Of a stretch of DNA of 64,000 nucleotides, positions 10,016 through 18,320 are shown piece by piece. A program made the translations under genes and the position numbers. The notes beneath the pieces are model-generated. The model was not told the origin of the DNA and ran no database searches. It was given only the letters and a program-made list of their open reading frames with translations. Numbering within the stretch: the stretch's first letter is position 1; each line of letters opens with the position of its first letter. The stretch is from Neotabrizicola shimadae (GTDB lineage Bacteria; Pseudomonadota; Alphaproteobacteria; Rhodobacterales; Rhodobacteraceae), in NCBI RefSeq assembly GCF_019623905.1, contig NZ_CP069370.1, positions 1,116,001 to 1,180,000 of the forward strand, given 5' to 3'.

Positions 10016-11401
10016 TCAGCGTCCCGTCAGCCAGTTGCCCAGACGCCCCAGCTTCGAGGGCGGCCCCCGGTGCCGCGCCTCGCTGCGGTCGGCCGCATTC
10101 AGAAGCGCATACATCCCGTGCACCCCCATCCAGCGGAACGGCTCCGGCTCCCAGGACCGCACGCGCCGGTTCACCCAGGGCAGGGCGGTCAGCTCGGTCT
10201 TCCGGCCGAGCGCCAGATCGGCCAGCGTCCGCCCCGACAGGTTCGAGGTCGAAACCCCCACCCCCACATAGCCCCCCGCCCAGCCGATGCCGGTGGCCGC
10301 ATCCAGCCCAACCGTCGCGCACCAGTCGCGCGGCACACCCAGCACGCCGCACCAGGCATGGTCCACGCGGAACGGCTTCGCCGCCGGGAAATGCGTGTGC
10401 AGGATCCCCACCAGCCGCCGGATCGTCTCGCCATCCGGCGCGCCGTTGGTGTCGAGGCTGGAGCCATACCGATAGGGCACGCCCCGCGCGCCCACCGTGA
10501 TCCGGCCTTCTCGCGTGCGCTGGCAATAGCAATAGGCATTGGCGAAATCGCCAAGGATTTCATACCCGTTCCAGCCGATCTTCGCCCAGACCTCCTCGGG
10601 CAAGGGCTCGGTCGCGATCTGCGCGGAATTCAGCGGCAACCACTCCCGCTTCAGGTCCGGAAACCCCGCGGTGAACCCCTCGGTGCAGCGCAGGATGACC
10701 GGCGCCTTCACCACGCCCCGCGCCGTCACCACGCGGCCCTTCTCGAACGAGGTCACCGCCGTGCCCTCGCAGATGCGCACGCCCAGCCCGTCCACCACCC
10801 GCGCCAGCCCGCGCACCAGCTTGGCCGGCTGCACCCGCGCCACGTTCGACACGATCATCCCGCCCAAGGTGCCGGGCACAGCCACCCGCGCCATGGCCTC
10901 CTCGGCGCCGATTTCCCAGACGCGGTCCTCCTCGCCCCAGCCCTGCCGGTGCTTCACCTCGGCCGACAGGCGCTGCAACTGCGCCGGGTTCACCGCCACC
11001 ATCATCTCGTCGGTGCGCCGGATGTCCGCGTCGATGCCCTCGGCCTCGGCCACGCGGATCACCTCGTCCACCGTGCCATTCATCGCGCGTACCATCCCCC
11101 GCACCGCCTCGCGCGAGGAGGTCGCCATATAGCGTTCGTGGTTCCACGCAAACCCGCCGGTCAGCCAGCCGCCATTGCGACCCGAGGCGCCGAAGCCCGC
11201 GAACTCCTTCTCCAGCACGATCACCTTCAGCGAAGGGTCCGCCTTCTTCAGGTAATAGGCCGTCCACAGCCCCGAATAGCCCGCCCCGATGATTGCCACA
11301 TCGGCAGAGCTGTCGCCGTCCAGCGGCGGGCGACGGGTCGAGGGCAGACCGATATCGGCATACCAGAAGGATACATCCCCAATGCGCATTGGCTCGCTCA
11401 T
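10016..11401 (-). CDS. FAD-dependent oxidoreductase, DAO family (PuuB-like)
   Basis: 461 residues. Oxidases and dehydrogenases of this family oxidise amines or amino acids using bound FAD. Seen: the dinucleotide loop VAIIGAGYSGLWTAYYL (about residues 27-43), the acidic ribose-binding strand VIVLEKEFAGFGASGRNGG, and a C-terminal GWAGGYVGVGVSTSNLSGR motif that closes the FAD site. The pattern, including the N-terminal SFWYADIG, resembles gamma-glutamylputrescine oxidoreductases, but substrate assignment is uncertain. Start chosen at ATG 11401 because AGGTGA lies just upstream; the frame extends to 11482 without good coding features. Co-transcribed with the VIT-like gene. Confidence 0.85.
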   Translation of the reverse strand: MSEPMRIGDVSFWYADIGLPSTRRPPLDGDSSADVAIIGAGYSGLWTAYYLKKADPSLKVIVLEKEFAGFGASGRNGGWLTGGFAWNHERYMATSSREAVRGMVRAMNGTVDEVIRVAEAEGIDADIRRTDEMMVAVNPAQLQRLSAEVKHRQGWGEEDRVWEIGAEEAMARVAVPGTLGGMIVSNVARVQPAKLVRGLARVVDGLGVRICEGTAVTSFEKGRVVTARGVVKAPVILRCTEGFTAGFPDLKREWLPLNSAQIATEPLPEEVWAKIGWNGYEILGDFANAYCYCQRTREGRITVGARGVPYRYGSSLDTNGAPDGETIRRLVGILHTHFPAAKPFRVDHAWCGVLGVPRDWCATVGLDAATGIGWAGGYVGVGVSTSNLSGRTLADLALGRKTELTALPWVNRRVRSWEPEPFRWMGVHGMYALLNAADRSEARHRGPPSKLGRLGNWLTGR

Positions 11402-11535
11402 CGTGTCACCTGTTGTCTTGCCGGCACCAGAAACCAGCCCCTCCGCCAAGGCGCAAGCCTGCCCGCGCCATGCGCGCCGCAAAGCCGTCGCGCACAGGCG
11501 GCCTTGCCCCTATGCTGGGCAGGAAAGGCGCCCCC

Positions 11536-12201
11536 ATGATCCAGACCCTCGGCCATCTCCTGCCCTATGCGCTGCCCGTGGCGCTGTCGCCCCTGCCGGT
11601 CATTGCCGCGCTGATGCTGGTGCTGTCGCCGCCCGGCCCGCGCGGCGGCATGGCCTTCCTGGCCGGGCGGCTCCTTGCCCTTGGCCTTGCCACGGCTCTG
11701 GCCGCGGGCCTCGCCGAAACGCTGCAAGACCGTGCCGGCGCCGATGTGCCGCGCGTCTGGCTGCGCCTTGGCCTCGGCCTCGCGCTGGCGGCTCTGGCCC
11801 TGCGCAGCCTGCTCCGCCCCGCGCCAGCCGATGCGCCGCTGCCCGGCTGGCTCGCCGCGCTGGAAACCGCCACACCCGCCACCGCCCTGCGCCTTGGCGC
11901 GATTGTCACGCTCGCCAACCCGAAGGAACTGGCCTTCCTTCTGGCCGCCGGCCTTGCCATCGGGGCTCAGATGCCGGGCCTTCCAGCCCTCGTCGCGCTG
12001 GCCCTGGCCTTTGCCGTCATGGCCGCCGCCGGTGTCGCGCTGCCGGTGCTGGCGGCCCTGATCGGCGGCCCGGCCATGCGCCAAAGGCTGGTTCCCCTTC
12101 GCGATTCGCTTGTGGCGCATCGCGGGCTCGTCATGGGGCTGGTGCTGGCCTTCATCGCCGCGCTCCTGATTGGCGATGCGATCGGCAGCCTCGGCTCATA
12201 G
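11536..12201 (+). CDS. GAP/Sap-like integral membrane protein
   Basis: 221 residues, about six transmembrane helices. The pattern (LPYALPVALSPLPVIAALMLVLSPP at the start, LANPKELAFLLAAGLAI in the middle) fits the GAP/Sap family related to LysE-type exporters and sulfolipid-1-addressing proteins; substrate unknown. ATG 11536 follows AGGAAAGG; an upstream ATG at 11512 is in frame. Divergent from the FAD oxidoreductase. The stop codon abuts the stop of the convergent metallophosphoesterase gene. Confidence 0.65.
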   Translation: MIQTLGHLLPYALPVALSPLPVIAALMLVLSPPGPRGGMAFLAGRLLALGLATALAAGLAETLQDRAGADVPRVWLRLGLGLALAALALRSLLRPAPADAPLPGWLAALETATPATALRLGAIVTLANPKELAFLLAAGLAIGAQMPGLPALVALALAFAVMAAAGVALPVLAALIGGPAMRQRLVPLRDSLVAHRGLVMGLVLAFIAALLIGDAIGSLGS

Positions 12202-13014
12202 CCCTGGGCTCGCATGATCCCAGCCCACCGCCAGGTCGTCCTGGCGAAACAGGGTCACGCCAGCCTCGGTGAAGCGCGCGCTGTCCCCGCCGCTGGCAAA
12301 CCGCGTCACACGCACCAGCCCGGCCTCGTGGTCGATCACGTTGAAGTCGTTCTCCTCGCCCCTCAACCGCGTCGAAAGCGTGGTGCCCGCCTGCACGCAC
12401 AGCACCCGCCGCCCGCCCTCGCGCAGCGCATGGGGCGCGGCGGCCCAGTTGTGCAGATGCCCGCACAGAATCACATCCGCCCCGGCGCCTGCCAGCGCCT
12501 CGCTGGCCCGGCGCGCCCCCTTCATCGGCGCCTTGCCCGATGCGGCAGGCGTGTCCAGCGGATGATGCATCGCCACCACGCGAAGGGCCCCCGCCGGGGC
12601 GGCGCGCAGGTCGGCGCAGGCGCGCTCCAGCGACGCCCGCCGCACCCGCCCGCGCTGCCAGGCGAAGGGATCGGCCGTGTCCATGCCGATCACGCACAGC
12701 CCCGCCACCGTGGCGCGCGGCTCGGTCTCGGGGCCGACATGCCGGTGCCATCCCGACAGCGGACGGAACAGCCGTGCAAACGGGTTGTGCAGCGGCAGGT
12801 CGTGGTTGCCCGGCACGCAGATCACCGGCCCCGGCAATTGCGCCATCAGCGCGGCCGCCTCGGCAAACTCGGCGTCCCGCGCGCGCTGCGTCAGGTCGCC
12901 CGAGATGACCGTCACATCCGGGCTCAGATCGCGCGCCATGTCCACCAGCGCCCCGGCCAGCCCGGGCCGCGCCCGGCCGAAATGCAGATCCGACAGATGC
13001 AGAAGCCGGCCCAT
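12196..13014 (-). CDS. Calcineurin-like metallophosphoesterase
   Basis: 272 residues. All five metal-binding blocks of the family are visible in order: LSDLHFG (about residue 6), SGDLTQRA (about 42), GNHDLP (about 73), MHHPLD (about 157) and CGHLHNW (about 193). These coordinate two metal ions for phosphodiester or phosphomonoester hydrolysis; the natural substrate is not evident (cyclic nucleotide, phospholipid head group or other). It starts 4 bases after the lipid kinase gene stops, so the two are an operon and a lipid-related substrate is a reasonable guess. The 3' end overlaps the end of the convergent GAP-like gene. Confidence 0.88.
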   Translation of the reverse strand: MGRLLHLSDLHFGRARPGLAGALVDMARDLSPDVTVISGDLTQRARDAEFAEAAALMAQLPGPVICVPGNHDLPLHNPFARLFRPLSGWHRHVGPETEPRATVAGLCVIGMDTADPFAWQRGRVRRASLERACADLRAAPAGALRVVAMHHPLDTPAASGKAPMKGARRASEALAGAGADVILCGHLHNWAAAPHALREGGRRVLCVQAGTTLSTRLRGEENDFNVIDHEAGLVRVTRFASGGDSARFTEAGVTLFRQDDLAVGWDHASPGL

Positions 13015-13018
13015 GTCC

Positions 13019-13921
13019 TCAGCCTTCGCCCGCCGGCACCAGGACGCGCAACGCGCCATCCAGATAGCGGAACCGGAACGGCGCCTTCATCTTCTCGCGC
13101 TCGCCGTCCCGTGCAATGGTGCGGCGCGGCGCCCGCGTGACGATCTCCACATCGCGCCCGCCCTCCAGCGTGAAGTCGCGGTAGGGCCGGGCGGTGCGCA
13201 GGGCCATCTTCAGCGCAAAGCCCAGAAGCTGCCAGCGCCGCAGCTCCGGTGCCATGTAGATCGCGAACTGCCCCTGCCGGATCAGCTCCACCCCGTCGGT
13301 CAGCCCGTATTGCTCCAGCTGATAGGCATTGTGCGCGACGAACACCACCGGGCTGCGCAGATGGTCCGTCCGCCCGTCGATGGTCACGCGCAGCCGGCTG
13401 GGCCGGTCATAGGTGGTCAGCGTCCGCAGCGCCGACCAATAGGCCGCAATCCGCGACCGGCCCCACCGCGCATAGGCCGCCTCGCGCCGCTCCAGGAGCG
13501 CGGGGTAAAGCCCAAGGCTCGCATTGTTCAGGAACAACTCGCCATTCACCTCACCAGCGGAAACCTCGCGCTCCACCGCACCCACCAACGCCTTCGCCGC
13601 CTCGCCTGCGTCCTGTGGCAGGCCAAGGCTGCGCGCAAAGAAGTTGAAGGTGCCGAGGGGCAGGATGCCAAGCGCGATGCCGCTGCCCGCCAGCGCATCC
13701 GCCACCGTGCAGATCGTTCCATCGCCCCCGGCGGCAATCACCGTGGCGAATCCGTCCTCGACGGCCCGCCGCGCCTCTGCCGGCAGGGCGCTGCCCGACC
13801 GGATCAGCCGCACCTCGGGCGCGAGCCCCGCGGCGCGCAGCGGCGCCACCAGCTCGTCGATGCGATGCGCCGCCTTCTTGCCCGATCCGGCATTGGCCAG
13901 CACGCAAATGGGTTCCCGCAC
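13019..13921 (-). CDS. Diacylglycerol kinase-family lipid kinase
   Basis: 300 residues from GTG 13921, which has GGAGG four bases upstream; ATG 13984 in the same frame lacks a ribosome site. The DAGK catalytic domain is seen at the N-terminus: LANAGSGKK, IAAGGDGTICTVADAL (ATP-binding GGDGT, about residues 63-80) and LPLGTFNFFARSLGLP. The C-terminal half is the beta-rich lid. Family members phosphorylate diacylglycerol, sphingosine-like lipids or other lipid alcohols; the exact lipid cannot be told. Forms an operon with the metallophosphoesterase. Confidence 0.87.
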   Translation of the reverse strand: MREPICVLANAGSGKKAAHRIDELVAPLRAAGLAPEVRLIRSGSALPAEARRAVEDGFATVIAAGGDGTICTVADALAGSGIALGILPLGTFNFFARSLGLPQDAGEAAKALVGAVEREVSAGEVNGELFLNNASLGLYPALLERREAAYARWGRSRIAAYWSALRTLTTYDRPSRLRVTIDGRTDHLRSPVVFVAHNAYQLEQYGLTDGVELIRQGQFAIYMAPELRRWQLLGFALKMALRTARPYRDFTLEGGRDVEIVTRAPRRTIARDGEREKMKAPFRFRYLDGALRVLVPAGEG

Positions 13922-14239
13922 GTCGCCTCCGCCAGGTCTCGCAGGCCCGCCCGGCTGCCAGACCCCCGGCGCGCGGCTCCTCATGCGCAGGTAATGTCTG
14001 CTTTTGCCGGGACAAGCCCGTCAAAGGCCCTATTCCGTCTGCGCTTGCCGCTGGGTTCGGGCCATGCCTCGTCTCTGCCACTGGCGGCGGGGTTGCCGGG
14101 CGCGGTGCGATCAGGGCGCCAGGGACTGGAGCCACGTGGCGCGCGACCAGGCGTGCCGGGCTGTCAGCTTTGACGAGGTGCCGCACCTTGACCCTCGGCG
14201 TTCTGGTATGGCGATACGGCTCCTGTCCGATGAGCCTTG
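13922..14239. other. Intergenic region between lipid kinase and TetR-like gene
   Basis: About 320 bases with no supported gene, ending in the repeat copy at 14240-14327. It must hold the promoter for the leftward lipid kinase-phosphoesterase operon. No known RNA, riboswitch or operator was recognised. If the ATG at 13984 were the true kinase start, the gap would be correspondingly shorter. Confidence 0.55.
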
Positions 14240-14327
14240 CCTCGGACAAATGTTAAGTCCAAGTTAAAGCGGTTTTGCAACCTATTGAAATCATTCAATC
14301 TGAGGGGGCGTCCGAGCTCGGACGCCC
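14240..14327 (-). repeat. 3'-UTR palindrome/TTAA element, copy 1 (after TetR gene)
   Basis: Begins directly after the TAG stop of the TetR-like gene. Read leftward it has the 20-bp perfect palindrome GGCGTCCGAGCTCGGACGCC (14326-14307), a middle with GAATGATTTCAATAGGTTGC, then TTAACTTGGACTTAA (14267-14253) and TCCGAGG (14246-14240). It aligns without gaps over 74 nt with the copies after phoB and typA, and over 87 nt with the phoB copy. The palindrome can fold as a 7-8 bp hairpin with an AGCU-type loop. A local ATTGAA-TGAT-TTCAAT hairpin is also possible here. Confidence 0.85.
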
Positions 14328-14932
14328 TACTTGGCCAGAAGCCGCCGCAGCAGGGTCTCCAGATAGTCCCCGGCCTCGCCAAAGGGATCGTGCCCCTCTC
14401 CCAGCACGGCCCGGACCTGGACCTCGAAGTCGGCATAATGCTGGGTCAGGGCCCAGATCGAAAAGATCAGGTGCTCGGGCGGAACCGCGGCGATCCGCCC
14501 CGCCTCGACCCAGCCCCGGATCACCCCCGCCTTGTCGGCCACCAGGGCCTTCAGCTCGGTCTCCAGCACCCCCCCGATCCGCGGCGCACCCTGAAGGATC
14601 TCATTAGCAAAGAGCCGGCTCTCCCGCGGATAGTCCCGGCTCAGCTCCAGCTTCCGCCGGGCATAGGCCAGGATCTCGGTCAGGGGATCTCCCCCCGCAT
14701 CCATGTCGCGCAAGGGGTCCAGCCAGGCGTCCAGAAGCTGGGACAGAAGCGCCTCGTGGATCGCCTCCTTCGAGGGGAAGTAGTACAGCAGGTTCGGCTT
14801 GGACAGCCCCGCGACCTCGGCGATGCGGTCCAGCGTGGCCCCCCGGAACCCCATCTGGCTGAACACTTCCAGCGCCGCGTCCAGGATGGTCTCGCGGTTC
14901 CTCGCCTGTATCCGTGTCCGCGGCCGCCCCAT
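14327..14932 (-). CDS. TetR-family regulator (RutR-like)
   Basis: 201 residues. N-terminal TetR helix-turn-helix: ILDAALEVFSQMGFRGATLDRIAEVAGLSKPNLLYYFPSKEAI, shown in part by TLDRIAEVAGLSKPNLLYYF (about residues 35-54). The C-terminal ligand domain (LYYFPSKEAIHEALL, SRLFANEILQGAP, FSIWALTQHYADF) resembles RutR/YcdC, a pyrimidine-responsive regulator; ligand here is not proven. Codon choice is odd for the window: arginine is mostly CGG, glycine mostly GGG, and AGG appears, as in phoB. It starts 4 bases after the LysR gene ends, so both share a transcript, and the repeat element follows its stop. Confidence 0.9.
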   Translation of the reverse strand: MGRPRTRIQARNRETILDAALEVFSQMGFRGATLDRIAEVAGLSKPNLLYYFPSKEAIHEALLSQLLDAWLDPLRDMDAGGDPLTEILAYARRKLELSRDYPRESRLFANEILQGAPRIGGVLETELKALVADKAGVIRGWVEAGRIAAVPPEHLIFSIWALTQHYADFEVQVRAVLGEGHDPFGEAGDYLETLLRRLLAK

Positions 14933-14936
14933 CGCC

Positions 14937-15833
14937 TCAGATCTGCTGCCGCTTGCGGTAGGTGAAGATTTCCTCGGTCACGAACTCGCGGAAGGCCGCC
15001 ACCCGCTTGGAATGGCGCAGCTCCTCGGGATAGGCCAGAAACACCGGCACCTCTCCCGACTCCACATCCGGCATCACCCGCACGAGATGCGGGAAATCCT
15101 CGGTGATGTAGTCGGGCAGCACCCCGATGCCCAGGTGGTTCAGCACCCCCTGAAGCACCCCGAAGTAGTTGTTCACCGTCAGGGTCGAGGGGATGTCATG
15201 GCTCATGAGCTCCTGCACCAGTGTGGCCCCCGCGGCCACCTGCGGCGTGCCGGCGTGCTGGCTGATCAGGCGGTGGCGACTGAAATCGTCCATCGTCCGG
15301 GGAGTGCCGGCCTGGTCCAGATACTCCGGCGTCGCATAGAGCCGCATCCGGATGTTCATAAGCCGCTTGCGGATCAGGTCGGCCTGGCTCGGTTCCTTCA
15401 TGCGGATCGCCACATCGGCCTCGCGCATGGGCAGGTCCAGCACCCTTTCTTCCAACATGAGGTCGATCTTCAGCGAAGGATACTTCTCATACAAACCCGC
15501 AAGCCGCGGTGCCAGCCAGAGCGTGCCGAAACCCGTGGTCGTGGTCACCCGCAACTCGCCGAAGACCTCGTCCTCGCTGTCGCGGATGCGGGCGGCGGTG
15601 GCGTCCAGGCGCTTGGCCATCTGCTGGGTGGCATCGAACAGAAGCTCGCCCTGCTCGGTCAGGATCAGGCCGCGGGCGTGGCGGTGAAACAGCGTGACGT
15701 TCAGGGATTCCTCAAGCGCCCGGATCTGGCGGCTGACGGCGGACTGGCTGAGGTGCAGCACCTCACCCGCATGGGTAAGGCTGCCCTTGTCGGCCACCGC
15801 ATGAAAGATCCGCAACTTGTCCCAGTCCACCAT
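14937..15833 (-). CDS. LysR-family transcriptional regulator
   Basis: 298 residues, normal LysR size. N-terminal winged helix-turn-helix: MVDWDKLRIFHAVADKGSLT, then HLSQSAVSRQIRALEESLNV (about residues 27-46) and LFHRHARGLILTEQGE. The rest is the two-lobed co-inducer-binding domain. The ligand and targets are unknown. Cytosolic DNA-binding protein. Divergent from murI with about 220 bases between them, where LysR proteins often bind. First gene of a two-gene operon with the TetR-like regulator. Confidence 0.92.
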   Translation of the reverse strand: MVDWDKLRIFHAVADKGSLTHAGEVLHLSQSAVSRQIRALEESLNVTLFHRHARGLILTEQGELLFDATQQMAKRLDATAARIRDSEDEVFGELRVTTTTGFGTLWLAPRLAGLYEKYPSLKIDLMLEERVLDLPMREADVAIRMKEPSQADLIRKRLMNIRMRLYATPEYLDQAGTPRTMDDFSRHRLISQHAGTPQVAAGATLVQELMSHDIPSTLTVNNYFGVLQGVLNHLGIGVLPDYITEDFPHLVRVMPDVESGEVPVFLAYPEELRHSKRVAAFREFVTEEIFTYRKRQQI

Positions 15834-16057
15834 AACTCACCTGTCTGCGCGCCAAGACGCTAGCATGTCAGCGGGGCACATAGGCATTTCTTTCAGCGCG
15901 TAAACCGTCTGCGGACCGGAAATCTGCTTGCCGGTGGCCGTTCTGCCGCACCGCGCTTCTGTGCTTTCCCGAAACCGGCGGGCGGCTTATGATTGCCCCA
16001 TGCGCAAAGGCGCGGCACCGGGGCGCGACGACCCCGGACAACGAACAGAGGTCGGGC

Positions 16058-16870
16058 ATGGCTGTTGGTGTCTTCGATTCGGGCCTTGGCGGGCTGACGG
16101 TGCTGGATGCGGTATCGAGGCGCCTTCCCGATGTTCCTTTCGTTTATTTTGGCGACAATGCCCATGCACCCTACGGGGTTCGCACCTCGGATGACATCTT
16201 CAACCTGACCTGCGCCGCAACCGAGAGGCTGTGGGACGAGGGCTGCGACCTGGTGATCCTGGCCTGCAACACGGCGTCGGCGGCCGCCTTGAAGCGGATG
16301 CAGGAGACCTGGGTTCCAGCAGACAAGCGCGTCCTGGGCGTCTTCGTTCCATTGATCGAGGCGCTGACCGAGCGGCAATGGGGCGACAACTCGCCGCCGC
16401 GCGAGGTTGCGGTGAAGCATGTGGCGCTGTTCGCTACTCCGGCCACGGTCGCGAGCCGCGCCTTCCAGCGGGAACTGGCCTTCCGCGCCATTGGCGTGGA
16501 TGTCGAGGCGCAGCCCTGCGGCGGCGTGGTCGATGCCATCGAGCAGGGAGACGAGATCCTGGCAGAGGCACTGGTGCGCAGCCATGTCGAGGCCTTGAAG
16601 CGGCGGATGCCGCATCCCCAGGCGGCGGTTCTGGGCTGCACCCACTATCCGCTGATGGAACGGGTGTTCCAGGAGGCGCTTGGCGAAGAGGTCAAGGTCT
16701 TCTCGCAGGCCAACCTGGTCGCCGAAAGCCTGGCAGACTATCTGCAGCGCCGTCCGGAGTTCCTGGGCAGCGGACGGGAGACGAAGTTCCTGACGACGGG
16801 CGACCCACGGTCGGTTTCGGACAAGGCGACGCAGTTTCTTCGGCGGCGAATCACTTTCCAGGCAGCCTGA
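16058..16870 (+). CDS. murI: Glutamate racemase
   Basis: Interconverts L- and D-glutamate, supplying D-glutamate for peptidoglycan. 270 residues from ATG 16058 (AGAGG upstream). The catalytic set is intact: [10 protein letters not shown] near the N-terminus, first catalytic cysteine in LACNTASA (residue 70), and second in LGCTHYPL near residue 187; [11 protein letters not shown] is also present. The next gene starts 1 base after its stop, so the secreted phosphatase is probably co-transcribed. Confidence 0.97.
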   Translation: MAVGVFDSGLGGLTVLDAVSRRLPDVPFVYFGDNAHAPYGVRTSDDIFNLTCAATERLWDEGCDLVILACNTASAAALKRMQETWVPADKRVLGVFVPLIEALTERQWGDNSPPREVAVKHVALFATPATVASRAFQRELAFRAIGVDVEAQPCGGVVDAIEQGDEILAEALVRSHVEALKRRMPHPQAAVLGCTHYPLMERVFQEALGEEVKVFSQANLVAESLADYLQRRPEFLGSGRETKFLTTGDPRSVSDKATQFLRRRITFQAA

Positions 16871-16871
16871 G

Positions 16872-17432
16872 ATGATCGGCCGCCGCGCGGTCCTGTGCGG
16901 GCCCGTCCTTGCGATGCTGTGCCCGCCGGCCTGGGCTTCGGACTGGGCGCAGGACGGTGCGGCGAAGGGTGTTCCAAACCTGCACCGGGTCACAGACAGC
17001 CTGTGGCGCAGCGGTCAGCCGAGGTCAGAGGGCTTTTCTTTCATGGCGGATCTGGGGGTGCGCACCGTGATCAGTTTGCGCCACGGATCGCGCGACGAAA
17101 GGCGCACGGGCGATGCCAGGCTGGATCTGGTCAGCGCGCCGATGACATCGCGCAACGTGGCAGCGGATGACGGGGCGCAGGTTGTTCAAGCCCTTCGCGC
17201 GCTGGATGCCGGGCTGCAGCGCGGACCGGTGCTGGTGCATTGCCGCTTCGGTTCGGACCGGACGGGCTGCATAATGGCACTTTACCGTATGCTGTGGCAG
17301 GACTGGCCGCGCGCCAAGGCGATCGCAGAGATGACCGGCGGTCCCTATGGGTTCCATGCGGTGTACAGGAACATCCCCGACTATCTGGAAACCGTTGACC
17401 TGAACGGCCTGCGCGCCCGGATTCAAGAGTGA
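16872..17432 (+). CDS. Secreted dual-specificity/tyrosine phosphatase-like protein
   Basis: 186 residues. A signal peptide is likely: basic MIGRR, hydrophobic core, and a cleavage site after AWAS (about residue 23), so the enzyme should act in the periplasm or outside. The cysteine-phosphatase loop is VLVHCRFGSDRTG (C-x5-R, about residues 118-130), with the general region FMADLGVRTVISLRHGS upstream, as in DSP-type phosphatases. Substrate unknown; phosphoprotein, phosphoinositide or inositol phosphate are possible. Likely in an operon with murI (1 base apart), though no functional link is obvious. Confidence 0.85.
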   Translation: MIGRRAVLCGPVLAMLCPPAWASDWAQDGAAKGVPNLHRVTDSLWRSGQPRSEGFSFMADLGVRTVISLRHGSRDERRTGDARLDLVSAPMTSRNVAADDGAQVVQALRALDAGLQRGPVLVHCRFGSDRTGCIMALYRMLWQDWPRAKAIAEMTGGPYGFHAVYRNIPDYLETVDLNGLRARIQE

Positions 17433-17435
17433 TCG

Positions 17436-18215
17436 CTAGTTTCCAGGGTCCCGGCGGATGTCGGAGATCGTGCCATCCGCCCTGGCGAGGCAGGTCCACG
17501 GTGTGAGTTCGTTCCCGATGACCATGTGAATGCGCATGGCTCCCTCTGCCTGCGTAGCAGAGACCAGAAGGATGGCGGCGGTTCCGGCGGCCTGAGCCAT
17601 CGCCGCGACGCAAGCTGCCTGAGTGTCTGCGGTAACGGCGCTGACCGCCCGGTCGACCGCCGGCTCCAGGGGTTCGATGCCGCTTGTTGTGCCATCCGGG
17701 TAGGCCAGGCACTGCCAAGGCGCACGCGCGCTGCCCACACCGACCTGCACCAGGACCTCGGGCCGGGAGTCGTCCAGCGCCAGAACCTCGACCGCATCTG
17801 TGCCGGCTTGGCGCGCAACCGCTGTCAGGCAGGCCGTCTCTGCCGGCGACACCGTCGGGACGGCTTCAACTGTTGGCCCGGTTGCCGTCTCGGCCGGGGC
17901 CGGCTGGAGAAACCGCTCGGCGGCCCAGGCCACGACGGGTGGATCGGACAGCGTCGAGACGCGGCACCAGCGCTGGTCCGCTGCCTGCTGGCAGCCCAGG
18001 TTCTGCAATTCGGTGCCGCTGGCCACACGAAGCACCACGCCGCCTTCGGCAGACGGTGCATCGCGCAGGTTCAGGCGCGTGCCGCCTTCGGTGCGGACAT
18101 GAAAGTACGGAGGGTCCGCCTGGGATTCGGCGCGCAGCTGGCCGGGGAGCAGAAGGCCGATAGCGAGAACGATCCGGGGCAGGGCGAGGCTTATCGAGGT
18201 GAGGCGAAGGGACAT
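17436..18215 (-). CDS. Exported bacterial SH3-domain protein with two tandem repeats
   Basis: 259 residues. A signal peptide is likely (hydrophobic LALPRIVLAIGLLLPG, cleavage near LRAES). An SH3b domain follows (about 38-100; LNLRDAPSAEGGVVLRVASG), a module that often binds peptidoglycan. After it come two related segments of about 56 residues, each with a leading cysteine, a valine-rich strand and a closing W-x-C-L-A pair: ACLTAVARQAGTDAVEVLAL to PWQCLAYPDG, and ACVAAMAQAAGTAAILLVSA to PWTCLARADG. The paired cysteines suggest periplasmic disulfides. The repeat family was not recognised and the function is unknown. Its stop lies 4 bases from the convergent phosphatase gene's stop. Confidence 0.8.
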   Translation of the reverse strand: MSLRLTSISLALPRIVLAIGLLLPGQLRAESQADPPYFHVRTEGGTRLNLRDAPSAEGGVVLRVASGTELQNLGCQQAADQRWCRVSTLSDPPVVAWAAERFLQPAPAETATGPTVEAVPTVSPAETACLTAVARQAGTDAVEVLALDDSRPEVLVQVGVGSARAPWQCLAYPDGTTSGIEPLEPAVDRAVSAVTADTQAACVAAMAQAAGTAAILLVSATQAEGAMRIHMVIGNELTPWTCLARADGTISDIRRDPGN

Positions 18216-18320
18216 GCTGCTGTTCCAGTCAACAGCGACTACTTTGGGCGGTTCGCAGATTCGGGCAAGCGCCTGCCCGTCAGTTCTTGCGAAACGCCAG
18301 ATTGGTTGGGAGCGAACACT

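Noticed and set aside
13985-14436. Short frames in the gap between the lipid kinase and TetR genes
   Set aside because: They overlap the repeat element or the TetR gene, lack ribosome sites and look non-protein.
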